The notes: generated from the sequence alone by a model not told the origin. A DNA stretch of 7,679 nt from an uncultured Prevotellaceae bacterium (GCA_945645715.1 CALZFJ010000089.1:1-7679); one strand, 5' to 3'. Counted from the first letter of the stretch, positions 1 through 7,434 are shown. Numbers and translations are program-made.

Positions 1-3000
1 TTCACAATGAACCCTACCAACAAGTGGTATTACGGCAGCACCACAATCACCATCTACAACGACTTCAACGAAAAAGTGTGGGATTTCACCATCGACATTC
101 CCGATGAAACCCTGGTGAACCAGATTTCGCCCTTCGGCAAAATCACACGTTCGTTCTTCGAGCGCAATTCAAGCTCTTATGAGGTGATGGTGTATGTGCA
201 CCGCATCGTTTCGCCGGGCGTTGCCACAAGCGACATCGACGTTTACAGCAGCGACGGTGCAGGCAAGGTGGTAGGCTATCCCAATGCTACCGGCGCAATG
301 CTCGTGAGCGAGGGTACAAACGCTTGGTCGATGAACGAGCGCCTTGCTCTGTGCTATCTCGACGAAGATGGCGACGAACAGACCTACCGCTTCGACGTGC
401 TCCGCAAAGGCACTTATGCCGAGGGCGCAAACCCTGTGGTGGATCACTCGTTCACTATTGACTACAACACCACCCACTACACCGACGGAAGCACCTTCTT
501 CATTCAGTATATGGGCGGAAAGTTCTACTATGTGCTTTCGCACTATGAGAAGCCTTACATGGAGAGCTACGACTGGAACACCGGCGATGTGACCTACAGC
601 GAGGACAACAAATTCATCGTTGAGGTATATGACCAAAACTATGAGAAAGTGGGAGGCATCACCACTGAGGTGGAGATGGGCGGCTCTATGCCGATGATGT
701 ACGCCTTCAATGTATTCTCCGACAACGACCTCAGCTTAGGCTACTTCACCGGCGACAACCAGCTCAACCTTGTGCTCGCCACCTACGACTATGTGACAGA
801 AAGCGACTCCTACACCTACTATATCGACGTGTATAACGCACAGGGTGAAATCATCAAGCCTATCGCAGGCAACGTGAGCGACTGGCGCACCCTCGGTGCA
901 ATCGAGGGACAGGAAGACCAGATGGCTCTCTTGAAGAGCGACAGCGAGGGTATTCCCTACTATGAGCTTGTAAATCTCCCCTCGTGTGATGTAGTGGGTC
1001 AGCTCACCTCTACAATGGACGGCCGCCTCATCTCAAGCAACTTCGACCGCGTGAAACACGGCGACAGCTATATGTATGTAATTGGAATGGGTCAGGGAGA
1101 CGTAGATGAGCAGAAGAATGTGATTTCTTCGGTGGCTTGGTACACCAAGGAGCTTACACTCGACCACTACACCTACTTCAACATCGGCCCTAACGGCGAG
1201 ATGTTCACCCCGATTCTCTACACAGTATATCTCAACCCCTACATCTTCGATACCGATGATGAAATGGAGTATATCTATATTGCCAAAATCAAGCGCACCG
1301 ACGGCTCGGGCAAGGTAGATAACGTGCTGTGCATCGCTAATGAGGACGGCTCGGTTATCCGCAAGTTTGAGGGCAACGAGGTAGATGGCGCTTACAGCAA
1401 CGGTTCGCTGCTCAACCTCGGCACAACTCACCCAAGCATCTTTGTGGCATACCAGAACACCACAGCCAACACCTTCAGAGTGGATTTCTTCAATCTGCCT
1501 CTCAACAAATTCCAGGGCGGTACAGGAACGAAGGAAGACCCATACTTGGTGGCTTGCGTGGGCGACCTCTTGCAGGTGCAGAACAACCAGAAAGCCTACT
1601 TCAAGCAGATTGCCGACATCGACCTCTCTGAGCACGGTGCTTGGGAGCCGGTTGACCTCCAGGGTGGCTACGACGGTGGCAACCACTACATCATCAATGC
1701 CACTCTTGAAACCGACAAAGAGAACGTGGGTATCTTCGGCACTGTGACCGGTGAAGACGGCACCAACCCTGCCTACATCAAGAACCTCTCTATCATCTAC
1801 CCCACAATCAACGGTAACGACAACAATGCACTGGTGGCACCTCTCGCAGGTGAGGTGGTAGCAACCGAAATCGACAACGTGAATGTGTTCGGTCCCGAAA
1901 TCACATGGAACTCAACATACGCTGCCACAGTTGGCGGTGTGGTTGCACATGCCACATTCCAGTCGAAAATCAGCAACTGCTCGGTTACCAAGCTCAACGT
2001 AATCTCCGACCATGCCAACGAGGTGGGTGGTATTCTCGGCAAGCTCGGCAACTCTACACACGTGAGCAACTGCGCCGTAACCATGAAGGCTACCGGTCGC
2101 AACTCCATCGGTGGTATCGCAGGTAGTGCCGGAACCGTCACCAACGACGGCTCTATCACCAACTGCCACGCCGACGTGGACATCACTGCCGAAAACAACA
2201 TCGGCGGAATCGCAGGCACATCAAACCGCATCTTGATTTCCAACTGCTATGCAACCGGCAAGCTCGTTGCCACAGCTCCCGAATATCAAGATTATGACAA
2301 TCCTTTCTACAGCGCAGGAGGAATTGTGGGTACTCTCGCTACCGATTGGAATCAAGAGGACAAAATCGTGGTTGAGAACTGCGTTGCTGCACTCACTTCG
2401 ATTTCAGTAAATGACCCCAACAACACCGAAAACCGCTACATCGGTCTTAACCGCATTGCCGGCTCTACCGCGGCTGACCTCGGAATGAGCCAATATACCG
2501 AGAAGGGCATAAAGAACTGCTACGCCAACAGCGCAATGACCATCAACGGCTTTGCTGCCATGTCGTCAAGCGACAATACCACGCCCAACGGTGCCGACAA
2601 GAAACTCAACGAAATGAACAAGGAATTCTTCGAGGGCATCGGCTATGCCTACGGAAGCGATGCAACAGCACCCTGGGTTGATGCAGCGCTCCCCTACCTC
2701 TACTTCGAGAACAACGCCTTTGCTGCCTACGCTACTCTCAGCTCAATGACTGTTACTGCCGGCGAGAAGTCGGGCAACGGCATCACCGTAGTGGGTGGAG
2801 CAATAAGCAGCATCGAAATTACTTCATCTGACGAGACTATCGCCACTGCAGCAGTAGTGGCTGAGGAGAGCAACTTCGTGGCATTCGACGTGACAGGCGT
2901 TGCCGAGGGCAAAGCCGACATCACCGTTGTGGTAAACGGCACACTCACCGTAACGGTGAAGGTGAACGTCGTTAAGGGTTCTTCGGTTGAAGATGTTGTT

Positions 3001-3207
3001 GCCACAAAGGCTACAATCTCAGTGAAGGGCAACGAAGTGATTGCCACCGACGCACAGAAGCTCGAAATCTACCACATCAGCGGAATGTGTGTTGCCAAGG
3101 CTAATGCCGACACCCTCGATGTGGCACACCTTGCACAAGGCATCTATGTGGCAGTTGCCACCAACGCTGCCGGTGAGCGCACCACAATGAAGTTTGTGAA
3201 GAAATAA
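1..3207 (+). CDS. Large secreted GLUG-repeat / Ig-like surface protein with T9SS C-terminal sorting domain, 5'-partial
   Basis: The reading frame is open to the left edge (two codons precede the first visible Met at 7), and nothing at that Met resembles a signal peptide, so the true start and export signal probably lie outside the window. Residue numbers count from that Met. Residues 1-500 are beta-rich, Tyr/Asp/Asn-rich and unrecognised, with recurring 'VYDQNYEKVG'-like strands that could be propeller-like. At about 506 'GTGTKEDPYLV' opens a domain typical of GLUG adhesins, followed by 'IADIDL' and 'GGYDGGNHYI'. Repeats of the form 'xxGGIxG...ISNCxAT' fill about 641-800. A Big2-like Ig domain covers about 909-988. 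Residues about 1000-1066 resemble a type A T9SS sorting domain ('LEIYHISGMCV', 'LAQGIYVAVA', final 'MKFVKK'). Known of such proteins: export by T9SS, with surface attachment or release after the C-terminal domain is cleaved. Ligand or substrate is unknown; no catalytic motif was recognised. It ends at TAA before a strong terminator. Confidence 0.85.
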   Translation, partial: FTMNPTNKWYYGSTTITIYNDFNEKVWDFTIDIPDETLVNQISPFGKITRSFFERNSSSYEVMVYVHRIVSPGVATSDIDVYSSDGAGKVVGYPNATGAMLVSEGTNAWSMNERLALCYLDEDGDEQTYRFDVLRKGTYAEGANPVVDHSFTIDYNTTHYTDGSTFFIQYMGGKFYYVLSHYEKPYMESYDWNTGDVTYSEDNKFIVEVYDQNYEKVGGITTEVEMGGSMPMMYAFNVFSDNDLSLGYFTGDNQLNLVLATYDYVTESDSYTYYIDVYNAQGEIIKPIAGNVSDWRTLGAIEGQEDQMALLKSDSEGIPYYELVNLPSCDVVGQLTSTMDGRLISSNFDRVKHGDSYMYVIGMGQGDVDEQKNVISSVAWYTKELTLDHYTYFNIGPNGEMFTPILYTVYLNPYIFDTDDEMEYIYIAKIKRTDGSGKVDNVLCIANEDGSVIRKFEGNEVDGAYSNGSLLNLGTTHPSIFVAYQNTTANTFRVDFFNLPLNKFQGGTGTKEDPYLVACVGDLLQVQNNQKAYFKQIADIDLSEHGAWEPVDLQGGYDGGNHYIINATLETDKENVGIFGTVTGEDGTNPAYIKNLSIIYPTINGNDNNALVAPLAGEVVATEIDNVNVFGPEITWNSTYAATVGGVVAHATFQSKISNCSVTKLNVISDHANEVGGILGKLGNSTHVSNCAVTMKATGRNSIGGIAGSAGTVTNDGSITNCHADVDITAENNIGGIAGTSNRILISNCYATGKLVATAPEYQDYDNPFYSAGGIVGTLATDWNQEDKIVVENCVAALTSISVNDPNNTENRYIGLNRIAGSTAADLGMSQYTEKGIKNCYANSAMTINGFAAMSSSDNTTPNGADKKLNEMNKEFFEGIGYAYGSDATAPWVDAALPYLYFENNAFAAYATLSSMTVTAGEKSGNGITVVGGAISSIEITSSDETIATAAVVAEESNFVAFDVTGVAEGKADITVVVNGTLTVTVKVNVVKGSSVEDVVATKATISVKGNEVIATDAQKLEIYHISGMCVAKANADTLDVAHLAQGIYVAVATNAAGERTTMKFVKK
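1927..2406 (+). repeat. Tandem GLUG-like repeats within the surface protein
   Basis: About five degenerate units of some 30 residues follow one another at residues 641-800 of the protein. Each has a Gly-Gly-(Ile/Val)-x-(Gly/Ala) core followed by a strand and an Asn-Cys pair. Cores are seen at 'TVGGVVAHA', 'EVGGILGKL', 'SIGGIAGSA', 'NIGGIAGTS' and 'AGGIVGTLA', with 'ISNC', 'VSNC', 'ITNC', 'ISNC' and 'VENC' after them. The pattern matches GLUG motifs, which build a beta-helix-like stalk in bacterial surface proteins. The DNA of the units is similar but not identical, so recent unit-by-unit duplication is not obvious. The Cys after each Asn is regularly spaced. Confidence 0.65.
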
Positions 3208-3233
3208 TCAGGCCGACATAGCCTGCACCATCC

Positions 3234-3272
3234 AATCAGGGCGTCACCTCGCGTGACTGCCCTGATTTTTTT
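3234..3272 (+). terminator. Intrinsic terminator after the surface protein gene
   Basis: The left arm AATCAGGGCGTCAC (3234-3247) pairs with GTGACTGCCCTGATT (3253-3267) around a CTCGC loop, with a single bulged T. The hairpin runs into a T tract at 3266-3272. It lies 27 nt after the stop codon and separates the surface protein gene from the kor operon. Confidence 0.92.
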
Positions 3273-3308
3273 GTGCATAAAGCGCGTAACCGCTGTGATT
3301 TATTGATA

Positions 3309-3322
3309 TTTATGCGCATAAA
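3309..3322. promoter_or_regulatory. Perfect 14-bp palindrome, possible operator upstream of korA
   Basis: TTTATGCGCATAAA is its own reverse complement. It lies 63 bp upstream of the predicted -33 element of the kor promoter. A related imperfect copy, TTTGTGCATAAA, lies at 3269-3281 on the tail of the preceding terminator. The symmetry suits a homodimeric DNA-binding protein, but none is identified and chance is possible in this A/T-rich spacer. Confidence 0.35.
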
Positions 3323-3385
3323 AGCCACAAAACGGCACTATTTTGTAATAAAAATGAGCCATAACGGCTAATATGTGACAAAATA

Positions 3386-3417
3386 TTTGCTTTTGCGCTC
3401 AATTTGCACTACTTTTG
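3386..3417 (+). promoter_or_regulatory. Bacteroidetes-type promoter of the korAB operon
   Basis: TTTGC at 3386-3390 serves as the -33 element and TACTTTTG at 3410-3417 matches the -7 consensus TAnnTTTG exactly, with 20 nt between TTTG and the -7 box. This is the form read by the primary sigma factor of Bacteroidetes. Transcription would start near 3422-3426, giving a leader of roughly 83 nt before korA. A second TTTTGC at 3391-3395 is too close for the usual spacing. Confidence 0.8.
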
Positions 3418-3421
3418 CCAC

Positions 3422-3447
3422 GACTTTAGAAATACTATTCCTAAGTC
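3422..3447 (+). promoter_or_regulatory. Potential hairpin at the 5' end of the kor leader
   Basis: GACTTTAG (3422-3429) can pair with CTAAGTC (3441-3447) with one bulged T and an 11-nt loop. It coincides with the predicted transcription start, so in RNA it would sit at the extreme 5' end, where such stems often protect mRNA; in DNA it could be an operator overlapping the start site. The rest of the leader to 3506 is A/T-rich and matches no riboswitch I recognise. The stem is short, so this is tentative. Confidence 0.35.
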
Positions 3448-3506
3448 ACGCAACTATTTGGTAAAGTATCTAATCTAAATTATAATCTCAACAGAAACAA
3501 ACAGTC

Positions 3507-5354
3507 ATGTTGGAAAAAACTAATGTAAAAGTTCTCGACCGTGTTGTGGTGCGTTTCTCGGGTGACTCGGGAGATGGTATGCAGCTTGCCGGGAACATTT
3601 TTTCAAACGTATCGGCAGGCGTGGGAAACCAGATTTCCACTTTCCCCGACTATCCTGCTGAAGTACGCGCCCCGCAAGGCACGCTAAGCGGTGTTTCGGG
3701 CTTCCAGGTACACATCGGAAAGGGTGTATATACCCCCGGTGACAAAGCCGACGTACTCGTGTCGATGAATCCTGCCGCACTCAAGCAGAACGTGAAATTC
3801 CTGAAGGACGGTGGCGTGGCAATCGTAGATATCGACTCCTTCAAGAAAGCCGATCTCGACAAGGCTCTCTACACCACCGACGAGCCTTACAAAGAAATCG
3901 GGCTGAAAGGCGAAGTGGTAGAAGTGCCGATGACCACAATGGTGAAAGCAGCACTCGCCGACAGCGGCCTCGACCTCAAGAGCGTGATGAAGTGCAAGAA
4001 TATGTTTGCACTCGGCCTTGTGTGCTGGCTCTTCGACCGTCCTCTCGAAAGTGCACTCCACTACCTACACAATAAATTTGCAAAGAAACCTGCCATCTAC
4101 GAGGCTAATGCCAAGGTGATGCAGGCCGGATACGACTACGGTCACAACATTCACGCATCGGTATCGACCTACCGCATCGAGAGCGACGCTATTCGCCCCG
4201 GCACCTACACCGACGTGAACGGTAACACCGCAACGGCATGGGGTCTTATCCTCGCCTCTGAGAAGAGCGGACTTCCGCTGTTCCTCGGCAGCTACCCCAT
4301 TACTCCTGCCACCGACATTCTCCACGAACTTGCCAAGCGCAAGGACCTCGGCGTGAAAGCCTGCCAGATGGAAGACGAAATTGCCGGCGTGTGCTCGGCT
4401 ATCGGTGCTGCCTTTGCCGGCAACCTTGCCGTAACAAGCACTTCGGGTCCGGGTCTCGCACTGAAGGGTGAGGGTATCGGACTTGCCGTGATGGCTGAAC
4501 TTCCGCTCGTGATTATCGACGTGCAGCGTGGCGGTCCATCGACCGGACTTCCCACCAAGACCGAGCAGACCGACCTTCGCCAGGCTCTCTACGGCCGCAA
4601 CGGCGAGTCGCCGCTCGCTGTGGTTGCTGCCGCATCGCCCACCGACTGCTTCAACATGGCATTTGAGGCTGCTCGCATCGCCGTGGAGCACATGACTCCC
4701 GTGGTGCTTCTCACTGATGGATTCATCGCCAACGGTTCGTCAGCTTGGCGCATACCCGAAGACGATGAATATCCTACAATAAAGCCCAACTTCGTGAAGC
4801 CCGAAATGCTCGAGCAAGGCTGGCGTCCATACATGCGCAATGAGGAAACTGAGGTGCGCTACTGGGCTATCCCCGGCACTCCCGGATTCCAGCACCGCCT
4901 TGGCGGACTTGAGAAGGACTACAACACAAGTGCCATATCGACCGACCCTGCCAACCACGAGAAAATGGTGCAGGCCCGTCAGAAGAAAATCGACCTCATC
5001 GCCCGCAACATTCCCGATGTGGAAGTGCAAGGTAATCCCGATGCCGACACCCTGCTCATTGGCTGGGGTGGCACCTACGGACATCTCTACACTGCCGTGG
5101 AAGAGCTTAACAACTCGGGCAAGCCGGTGGCATTCGCCCACTTCCGCTACATCTGCCCGCTCCCTGCCAACACCGCCGAGGTGATAAGCCGCTACAAGCG
5201 CGTGATTGTGGCTGAGCTCAACAATGGCCAGTTTGCCGATTATCTGCAAGCAAAGAATCCTATGACCCACATCGAGCGCATCAACAAGGTGCAGGGTCAG
5301 CCATTCTTAGTGCAGGAAATTATCGATGGTGTAACTAAAATTATGGAGGCTTGA
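3507..5354 (+). CDS. korA: 2-oxoacid:ferredoxin oxidoreductase, fused gamma-alpha subunit (KorA)
   Basis: A 615-residue fused subunit of a CoA-dependent 2-oxoacid:acceptor oxidoreductase, probably for 2-oxoglutarate (2-oxoglutarate + CoA + oxidised ferredoxin to succinyl-CoA + CO2 + reduced ferredoxin; reversible, cytoplasmic). The N-terminal gamma domain covers about 12-190, with the glycine-rich 'FSGDSGDGMQLAG' at 17-29. The alpha pyrimidine-binding domain starts near 243 and carries 'GSYPITPATD' (261-270), 'QMEDE' (287-291, with the Glu expected to activate thiamine diphosphate), 'TSTSGPGLAL' (310-319) and 'RGGPSTGLPTKTEQTDL' (341-357). The C-terminal domain covers about 512-612 ('LLIGWGGTYG'). 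Length and gamma-alpha order are normal for the KorA type. No 2[4Fe-4S] ferredoxin domain is present, as expected for this class. The ATG follows an A-rich leader with no Shine-Dalgarno, usual in Bacteroidetes. korB follows directly. Substrate choice (2-oxoglutarate against pyruvate or branched-chain 2-oxoacids) is inferred from family resemblance. Confidence 0.95.
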   Translation: MLEKTNVKVLDRVVVRFSGDSGDGMQLAGNIFSNVSAGVGNQISTFPDYPAEVRAPQGTLSGVSGFQVHIGKGVYTPGDKADVLVSMNPAALKQNVKFLKDGGVAIVDIDSFKKADLDKALYTTDEPYKEIGLKGEVVEVPMTTMVKAALADSGLDLKSVMKCKNMFALGLVCWLFDRPLESALHYLHNKFAKKPAIYEANAKVMQAGYDYGHNIHASVSTYRIESDAIRPGTYTDVNGNTATAWGLILASEKSGLPLFLGSYPITPATDILHELAKRKDLGVKACQMEDEIAGVCSAIGAAFAGNLAVTSTSGPGLALKGEGIGLAVMAELPLVIIDVQRGGPSTGLPTKTEQTDLRQALYGRNGESPLAVVAAASPTDCFNMAFEAARIAVEHMTPVVLLTDGFIANGSSAWRIPEDDEYPTIKPNFVKPEMLEQGWRPYMRNEETEVRYWAIPGTPGFQHRLGGLEKDYNTSAISTDPANHEKMVQARQKKIDLIARNIPDVEVQGNPDADTLLIGWGGTYGHLYTAVEELNNSGKPVAFAHFRYICPLPANTAEVISRYKRVIVAELNNGQFADYLQAKNPMTHIERINKVQGQPFLVQEIIDGVTKIMEA

Positions 5355-5362
5355 AAAGAATT

Positions 5363-6376
5363 ATGGAAGAAATGAAATACTGTGCAGCCGACTATAAAAG
5401 CGACCAATATGTGCGCTGGTGCCCGGGTTGTGGCGACCACGCCGTGCTCAATGTGCTCCACAAGGCTATGGCTGAGCTGGGCGTTGCCCCTCACGACACT
5501 GCCGTGATTTCGGGTATCGGCTGTAGCTCGCGACTCCCCTACTACATGAACACCTACGGCTTCCACACCATTCACGGTCGTGGCGGTGCCGTGGCTACCG
5601 GCTTCAAGGTGGCTAACCCCAAGATGACCGTGTGGCAAGTGTGTGGCGACGGCGACGGCCTTGCCATCGGCGGTAACCACTTCATTCACGAGGTGCGCCG
5701 CAACGTAGATCTCAATGTGCTCATGCTCAACAACAAAATCTACGGCCTCACCAAGGGTCAGTATTCGCCCACCAGCGACCGCGGATTTGTGAGCAAATCA
5801 TCACCCTACGGCACCACCGAGGATCCGTTTATCCCGGCTGAACTCGTGTTTGGCGCTCGCGGCACATTCTTTGCCCGCAGCATCGATGTGGAGCTGAAAA
5901 TCTCGCAGGAGGTGATGGTGGCTGCCGCAAAGCACAAAGGCTGCTCGGTGGTGGAGATTCTGCAAAACTGCGTAATCTTCAACAACGGCATTCACAACTA
6001 TATCACCGACCGCGCCACACGCGCCGAGCGCACCATTCACCTTGTACACGGTGAGAAAATGCTCTTCGGTGCTGATATGAACAAGGGAATTGCGCAGGAC
6101 GGCTTCGGACTGAAGGCTGTGACCCTCGGCGAAGACGGCTACACCATCGACGACGTGCTCGTGCACGACGCTCACTGCCAGAGCAACTTCCTACACCAGC
6201 AGCTCGCTATGATGGACGGACACGACCTGCCTCTCGCAATCGGCGTAATCCGCGACGTGGAGGCTCTCACCTACGACCAAGAGGTGGAAAATCAGGTGGC
6301 TGAAGTGCGTGCCAAGAAAGGACTCAAGTCGCTGCGCCAGCTCGTACTCGCCGGCGAAACTTGGGAAGTGAAATAA
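5363..6376 (+). CDS. korB: 2-oxoacid:ferredoxin oxidoreductase, beta subunit (KorB)
   Basis: The 337-residue beta subunit holds the diphosphate end of thiamine diphosphate and the single [4Fe-4S] cluster of the enzyme. Seen from the ATG at 5363: 'WCPGCGD' at 19-25, 'GIGCSSR' at 51-57, the 'GDGDG' motif at 95-99 with 'NNKIYGLTKGQ' at 123-133 (Mg/diphosphate binding), and 'QNCVIF' at 201-206. By analogy with family structures Cys20, Cys23, Cys54 and Cys203 should bind the cluster; all are present. The C-terminus 'GETWEVK' is typical of Bacteroidales KorB. A TTG at 5351 would overlap the korA stop and add four residues; ATG 5363 or ATG 5372 is likelier, and 5363 is chosen because it lies 8 nt past the korA stop with GGAGG at 5345-5349 upstream. 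The tight spacing implies co-transcription and perhaps coupled translation. No delta or ferredoxin gene is adjacent, so the electron carrier is encoded elsewhere. Confidence 0.95.
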   Translation: MEEMKYCAADYKSDQYVRWCPGCGDHAVLNVLHKAMAELGVAPHDTAVISGIGCSSRLPYYMNTYGFHTIHGRGGAVATGFKVANPKMTVWQVCGDGDGLAIGGNHFIHEVRRNVDLNVLMLNNKIYGLTKGQYSPTSDRGFVSKSSPYGTTEDPFIPAELVFGARGTFFARSIDVELKISQEVMVAAAKHKGCSVVEILQNCVIFNNGIHNYITDRATRAERTIHLVHGEKMLFGADMNKGIAQDGFGLKAVTLGEDGYTIDDVLVHDAHCQSNFLHQQLAMMDGHDLPLAIGVIRDVEALTYDQEVENQVAEVRAKKGLKSLRQLVLAGETWEVK

Positions 6377-6408
6377 AGCCATTTGCATAGTGGCAATCGA
6401 CCATATTG

Positions 6409-6450
6409 CGAGGAGATGCACCCACACAAGTGCATCTCCTCGTTGTATTA
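6409..6450 (+). terminator. Terminator hairpin after korB
   Basis: CGAGGAGATGCAC (6409-6421) and GTGCATCTCCTCG (6430-6442) form a perfect 13-bp stem around the 8-nt loop CCACACAA. The following TTGTATTATA is T/A-rich but not a clean T run, so termination may be less complete than at 3234-3272. It lies 32 nt after the korB stop. Confidence 0.82.
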
Positions 6451-6505
6451 TACCCGGGGCATCGCCAAAACTGAAAAATAGTGTTAAATAGTGGTCAATA
6501 ACACC

Positions 6506-6549
6506 TTTAGATTGTTCTAAATTGTACATTTGGTTTGATTTTGAACAAT
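6506..6549. promoter_or_regulatory. Inverted repeats flanking the araC promoter -33 element, possible operator
   Basis: TTTAGA-TTGT-TCTAAA at 6506-6521 is a perfect 6-bp dyad ending 12 bp before the -33 box. Overlapping it, ATTGTTC (6511-6517) recurs inverted as GAACAAT (6543-6549), so that the half-site centres are 32 bp apart, about three helical turns, with the -33 element between them. The arrangement would suit self-regulation by the AraC-type product, but no binding motif for this protein is known to me and A/T richness raises the chance of coincidence. Confidence 0.4.
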
Positions 6550-6564
6550 AATCGAGTAATTTTG
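6534..6564 (+). promoter_or_regulatory. Bacteroidetes-type promoter of the araC-family gene
   Basis: TTTG at 6534-6537 and TAATTTTG at 6557-6564 (exact TAnnTTTG) are separated by 19 nt. Transcription would begin near 6570, leaving a short leader of about 20 nt before the ATG at 6592. Confidence 0.8.
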
Positions 6565-6591
6565 TAGTCAAAATACGAATTTTTCCGCATT

Positions 6592-7434
6592 ATGACCTAC
6601 GAAGATACACTAAAAGAAAAAGGATACGTAATAACCGAGTCGAACATAAGCGACTGGGACAAAGACACCTTCACGGCAATAAACTACCACACTTTTATCT
6701 ATTGCATTGCCGGCTCGGCTACAATCGAAATCAACATGATTGAATATACGCTGCGCACCAACTCCTACGTGTCGATTCCCGATGACTCGCTCGTGAAAGT
6801 GATTTCACGCTCCGACGACTTCAATTCACTGCGCCTTGCCTACACTAAAGACGCAGGGCTGACTGCCTCTATCGGAATGAACATCGACACAATGCAAAAC
6901 ATATTCTTGAATCCTTGCAATCACCTCACAAATGCCACTGAAATTGCGCTGTTCATGAATATGCTCGGTTCGCTACTCGAATATTCACGTATGCCTAATT
7001 TCTTGCATCACAGCGATTTTGCTTATGGACAAATTCGTTGCCTCTTCCTCGCCATTGCCGAGATTGGAGCCATATCGCGAAATGCCGCCTCACAGTCAAC
7101 AGTATTCACTTCAGCCGACTCCTATTTTATCAACTTCATAAAGCTTCTCAACAAGCATTGCCGCCAGCAGCACGATGTGGCTTTCTATGCCGACAAACTC
7201 AGCATCACACCGAAATACCTGAACGAAATTGCACGCAAGACTGCAAACCGCACCGCAAAGGATATAATATCGAAGTTTATCGTGGCACGCATTAAGCGCG
7301 AATTGCTCATCTCGGGTAACTCGGTGCAGCGCATTGCCTACGACTTCAACTTCTGCGACCAGTCGAGCCTTGGCAAGTTCTTCAAGAAGGCAACAGGAAT
7401 GTCACCTGTGGCTTTCCGCCACTCGCACCAATAA
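6592..7434 (+). CDS. AraC-family transcriptional regulator
   Basis: A 280-residue cytoplasmic DNA-binding protein, of usual AraC/XylS length. Residues about 25-90 look like a small cupin-type sensing domain ('FIYCIAGSATIEIN', then 'NSYVSIPDD'), a fold that binds a small ligand in this family, followed by a helical linker at about 110-165. The C-terminal double helix-turn-helix covers about 178-278: the first is 'VAFYADKLSITPKYLNEIAR' (196-215), and the second contains 'SVQRIAYDFNFCDQSSLGKF' (244-263) and the signature end 'FKKATGMSPVAFR' (264-276). The ATG was chosen because it follows a clear promoter at a short distance and no in-frame start precedes it within that transcript. It has no Shine-Dalgarno. 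Its own promoter and the preceding terminator separate it from korAB. The SemiSWEET-like gene follows 55 nt later and is its most natural candidate target, with autoregulation also possible. The ligand is unknown. Confidence 0.92.
   Translation: MTYEDTLKEKGYVITESNISDWDKDTFTAINYHTFIYCIAGSATIEINMIEYTLRTNSYVSIPDDSLVKVISRSDDFNSLRLAYTKDAGLTASIGMNIDTMQNIFLNPCNHLTNATEIALFMNMLGSLLEYSRMPNFLHHSDFAYGQIRCLFLAIAEIGAISRNAASQSTVFTSADSYFINFIKLLNKHCRQQHDVAFYADKLSITPKYLNEIARKTANRTAKDIISKFIVARIKRELLISGNSVQRIAYDFNFCDQSSLGKFFKKATGMSPVAFRHSHQ

Noticed and set aside
1033..1686. Minus-strand open frame of 217 codons opposite the surface protein gene
   Set aside because: The product is a Val/His/Glu-rich shadow with no motif, and the + strand frame is continuous with recognisable domains on both sides.
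3208..3506. Possible small gene or RNA in the 299-bp spacer before korA
   Set aside because: The spacer is accounted for by the terminator, the palindromes, the promoter and the leader. No convincing start with a reading frame and no known RNA fold was seen. The small CAGGC/GCCTG stem at 3209-3225 is too weak to call.
4065..4691. Minus-strand open frame of 208 codons opposite korA
   Set aside because: It lies wholly inside korA, has a low-complexity Val/Gly/His-rich product with no recognisable domain, and long antisense frames are expected opposite GC-moderate, codon-biased genes. korA has clear catalytic motifs throughout.
6191..6571. Minus-strand open frame spanning the end of korB and the korB-araC spacer
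   Set aside because: It runs through the korB 3' end, the 13-bp terminator hairpin and the araC promoter; its product has no recognisable domain and no promoter was seen for it.
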